NCBI GenBank assembly: GCA_019323525.1
Contig: JAHWHD010000034.1
Span: forward strand, 1-7,060
Source of the DNA: Candidatus Woesearchaeota archaeon
Lineage (GTDB): Archaea; Nanobdellota; Nanobdellia; Woesearchaeales; JAHWHD01
Direction of reading: 5' to 3'
DNA: 7,060 nt
The position numbers and the translations under genes are program-made. Positions 5,678-7,060 of this stretch are shown here, in pieces; within the stretch, counting starts at the first letter, position 1, and each line of letters opens with the position of its first letter. The notes below the pieces were generated by a model that was not told the DNA's origin, ran no database searches, and saw nothing but the letters and a program-made list of their open reading frames with translations.

Positions 5678-5906
5678 AATGCTAAAAACAAAACAAATCG
5701 TCTTCAAGTATGATGGTAAAGAGAGCGTAAGTAAAGATTACTATGTTATTGAAGATGAAACTGGAATCGTAGTAGGTAAAAAAGTGGACACTTTTACTGG
5801 CGAAGATCCTGACCCTAGATTTTGGGAAAATGACAAGGATTTATTCATGTCAATCCCACGAAAAGATGGAATGTCTCTTATAGACGTATACAAACTATTA
5901 AGATAG
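5661..5906 (+). CDS. Hypothetical protein, 81 residues
   Basis: I do not recognise this family. It is a small soluble protein without signal peptide or membrane helix. The middle, 'DYYVIEDETGIVVGKKVDTF' (26-45), looks like beta strands joined by turns; an acidic stretch (48-60, GEDPDPRFWENDK) follows; the end, 'GMSLIDVYKLLR', looks like a helix. The start at 5661 is preceded by a purine-rich GGAAGG (5647-5652), 8 nt before the ATG, a weak ribosome-binding site. It overlaps the end of the broken upstream gene by 17 nt. An internal ATG at 5679, one nucleotide after that gene's stop, is an alternative start that would remove six residues. There is no TATA box close upstream, so it is probably co-transcribed from the promoter at 5476-5483 and may have been partnered with the upstream gene before it was damaged. 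Confidence 0.6.
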   Translation: MNYQNKMLKTKQIVFKYDGKESVSKDYYVIEDETGIVVGKKVDTFTGEDPDPRFWENDKDLFMSIPRKDGMSLIDVYKLLR

Positions 5907-5923
5907 CTTCTTCTTAAACAATA

Positions 5924-5931
5924 TTTAAATA
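5924..5931 (+). promoter_or_regulatory. TATA box for the two-helix membrane protein gene
   Basis: TTTAAATA centred about 28.5 bp before the ATG at 5956, preceded by A/C-rich AAACAAT. It predicts no leader or one of 2-4 nt. It lies in the 49-bp gap after the 81-residue gene. Confidence 0.6.
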
Positions 5932-5955
5932 GATTCTATATTTACCTAAACATTC

Positions 5956-6213
5956 ATGGGAAATTTCTCAATTACAGGATACATACGGAACAATTATGAA
6001 CAAATAACAAGATTCCAGAAAGGTTTTTTTGCATTAGCGTTAATTGCAGCTGCAGCAGCTAACGTGAACATTCCAGACCCTTTGATAGGAGATTACATGC
6101 GACAAGCAGCGCTAGCAACCTATTTCGCCTCAGCGTCTGGAGTATCTTTAACTCTATTCGCAGACATCTTAAATCAGGACAATATCGAGACAAAGATGCT
6201 TCCAAAACTTTAA
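5956..6213 (+). CDS. Small two-helix membrane protein, 85 residues
   Basis: The family is not recognised. A polar, positively charged N-terminus (1-19, with Arg11, Arg19 and Lys22) is followed by a hydrophobic, alanine-rich segment (about 20-38, GFFALALIAAAAANV), a short turn containing NIPDPLIGDYM (38-48), and a second hydrophobic segment (about 51-71, ALATYFASASGVSLTLFADI). A polar tail ends in MLPKL. This predicts a membrane hairpin with both ends on the same side, probably the cytoplasm given the basic residues before the first helix. No catalytic or metal-binding motif is visible. The gene has its own TATA box and a start at leaderless distance. Its stop codon is part of the TATA box of the following kae1 gene, so transcription of the two may interfere or be coupled. 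It could be a small accessory or toxin-like membrane protein, but nothing identifies its role. Confidence 0.65.
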   Translation: MGNFSITGYIRNNYEQITRFQKGFFALALIAAAAANVNIPDPLIGDYMRQAALATYFASASGVSLTLFADILNQDNIETKMLPKL

Positions 6214-6216
6214 ATA
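6209..6216 (+). promoter_or_regulatory. TATA box for kae1, overlapping the preceding stop codon
   Basis: TTTAAATA centred about 26.5 bp before the ATG at 6239; its third T through second A form the TAA stop (6211-6213) of the membrane protein gene. An A-rich CCAAAAC lies upstream as a possible BRE. A leaderless kae1 transcript is predicted. Confidence 0.65.
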
Positions 6217-6238
6217 AAACCCCTCTCCATTCTAATCT

Positions 6239-7060
6239 ATGAAACACTGCCTAGGTATAGAAACAACAGCCCACACATTCGGCTGTTCTGTAGTAACATT
6301 CGAAGGTAAAGTACTTAGCAATGTGATTGACGGTTACAAGACTTCTGAAGGTGAAGGCGGCATGATACCGTTCAAGGTAGCTGAACACCATGTCAAGGTC
6401 TGCGACGCTGTCTTGAAACAGGCACTTGATAATGCAAACCTCACAATTAACGACATTGACTTGATCTCGTTTTCACAAGGCCCTGGTTTAGGACACGCTT
6501 TAAGGATTGGAGCTTTTTTTGCAAGAACACTGGCATTAAAGCACAGCATACCAATCATAGGCGTCAACCACTGCATTGCACATCTTACAATCGGCCAGAT
6601 TCTCACTGAAGCAAAAGATCCTGTTCTTTTGTACGCGTCAGGAGCTAACACCCAGATTATTGCTTATGAAAGCGGCAAATTTAGAATCTTTGGAGAATCG
6701 TTAGACATAGGCATTGGCAATTTTCTTGACTGTGTAGGCCGCGAGCTTGGCCTGGGTTTTCCTGCAGGTCCAAAGATCCAGGAACTTGCGAAGATCGGAA
6801 AAAATTATATTGAAATCCCTTACTGTGTAAAAGGAATGGACGTATCTTTCGGCGGAATCCTTACATTTGTCAAGAAACTGATAAAAGAAAACACATACTC
6901 AAAAGAAGACATCTGCTTTTCTGTCCAGGAAAATGTTTTTGCAATGCTACTGGAAGTATCTGAAAGAGCGATGGCTCACTGTGATAAGACAGAACTTCTT
7001 TTAGGCGGCGGTGTAGCCTGTAACACTCGCTTGCAAGCTATGGCAGAAACAATGTGCAAA
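6239..7060 (+). CDS. kae1: Kae1, tRNA N6-threonylcarbamoyladenosine transferase (3' end outside window)
   Basis: The catalytic subunit of the KEOPS complex. It transfers the threonylcarbamoyl group from threonylcarbamoyl-AMP to A37 of tRNAs that read ANN codons, in the cytoplasm. The 274 codons present run from the ATG to the window edge without a stop; the stand-alone enzyme is about 325-330 residues. ASKHA-fold landmarks: LGIETTAHTFG (5-15), GPGLGHALRIG (81-91), the metal ligands H111 and H115 in VNHCIAHL, LYASGANTQ (131-139), GESLDIGIGN (152-161), the nucleotide-loop equivalent FPAGPK (174-179), KGMDVSFGG (198-206) and GGGVACNTRL (256-265). The third metal ligand, an Asp, should lie just past the window. 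Some positions depart from the usual Kae1 sequence: SGGNTQ is SGANTQ, the usual HPGGP is FPAGP, SFSG is SFGG, and the usual LDxFAR is LDCVGR. Whether a Bud32 kinase is fused at the C-terminus, as in some archaea, cannot be seen. Confidence 0.95.
   Translation, partial: MKHCLGIETTAHTFGCSVVTFEGKVLSNVIDGYKTSEGEGGMIPFKVAEHHVKVCDAVLKQALDNANLTINDIDLISFSQGPGLGHALRIGAFFARTLALKHSIPIIGVNHCIAHLTIGQILTEAKDPVLLYASGANTQIIAYESGKFRIFGESLDIGIGNFLDCVGRELGLGFPAGPKIQELAKIGKNYIEIPYCVKGMDVSFGGILTFVKKLIKENTYSKEDICFSVQENVFAMLLEVSERAMAHCDKTELLLGGGVACNTRLQAMAETMCK

Noticed and set aside
6334..6651. Minus-strand frame of 105 codons opposite kae1
   Set aside because: It is wholly antisense to recognised Kae1 motifs, including the metal-binding HCIAH, and has no promoter or family resemblance.
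1..7060. CRISPR array, insertion sequence, integrase or attachment site
   Set aside because: No regularly spaced repeats, transposase or recombinase coding sequence, or long terminal repeats were seen; the only repeats are the local ones listed.

Overview
The window looks like part of a low-GC archaeal chromosome, probably from a DPANN-type or similarly reduced, mesophilic lineage. Three observations support this. The 23S rRNA fragment has archaeal signature stretches. Almost every gene has an A/T-rich TATA element about 26-29 bp before its start codon, so the transcripts are leaderless. The last gene is the archaeal/eukaryotic type of the t6A enzyme (Kae1). The lineage is inferred, because no phylogeny could be run.

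Layout. Positions 1 to about 1008 hold the 3' third of a 23S rRNA gene (+), entering the window at the universal 'taactataac' region and followed by a T-run terminator. It carries an unexpected insertion of about 32 nt at the tip of helix 89, next to the peptidyl-transferase centre. No 5S rRNA or tRNA follows. Convergent to the rRNA, on the minus strand, are two large genes with separate promoters. One (1081-3027) encodes a secreted/membrane protein with a DUF2330-like extracellular domain and seven predicted C-terminal membrane helices. The other (3071-4969) encodes a full multidomain RelA/SpoT homologue that makes and degrades (p)ppGpp, a protein sporadic in archaea. A third minus-strand gene (5030-5296) encodes an unrecognised 88-residue protein. 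Unlike its neighbours it appears to have a leader of about 100 nt, containing a long stem-loop and a tandemly duplicated start codon.

A divergent promoter region (about 5400-5505) separates these from the plus-strand genes. These are a small gene broken by a frameshift (5506-5677), an unrecognised 81-residue protein overlapping its end (5661-5906), a two-helix small membrane protein (5956-6213), and the 5' 274 codons of kae1 (6239 to the window end), whose TATA box lies across the stop codon of the preceding gene.

How the parts relate. The 23S rRNA, the RSH stringent-response enzyme and Kae1 (tRNA t6A37 modification) all bear on translation, but each large gene has its own promoter, so nothing shows joint regulation. 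The most unusual items are the helix 89 insertion, the archaeal RSH with a non-standard synthetase motif, and the structured leader or small RNA at 5316-5396.
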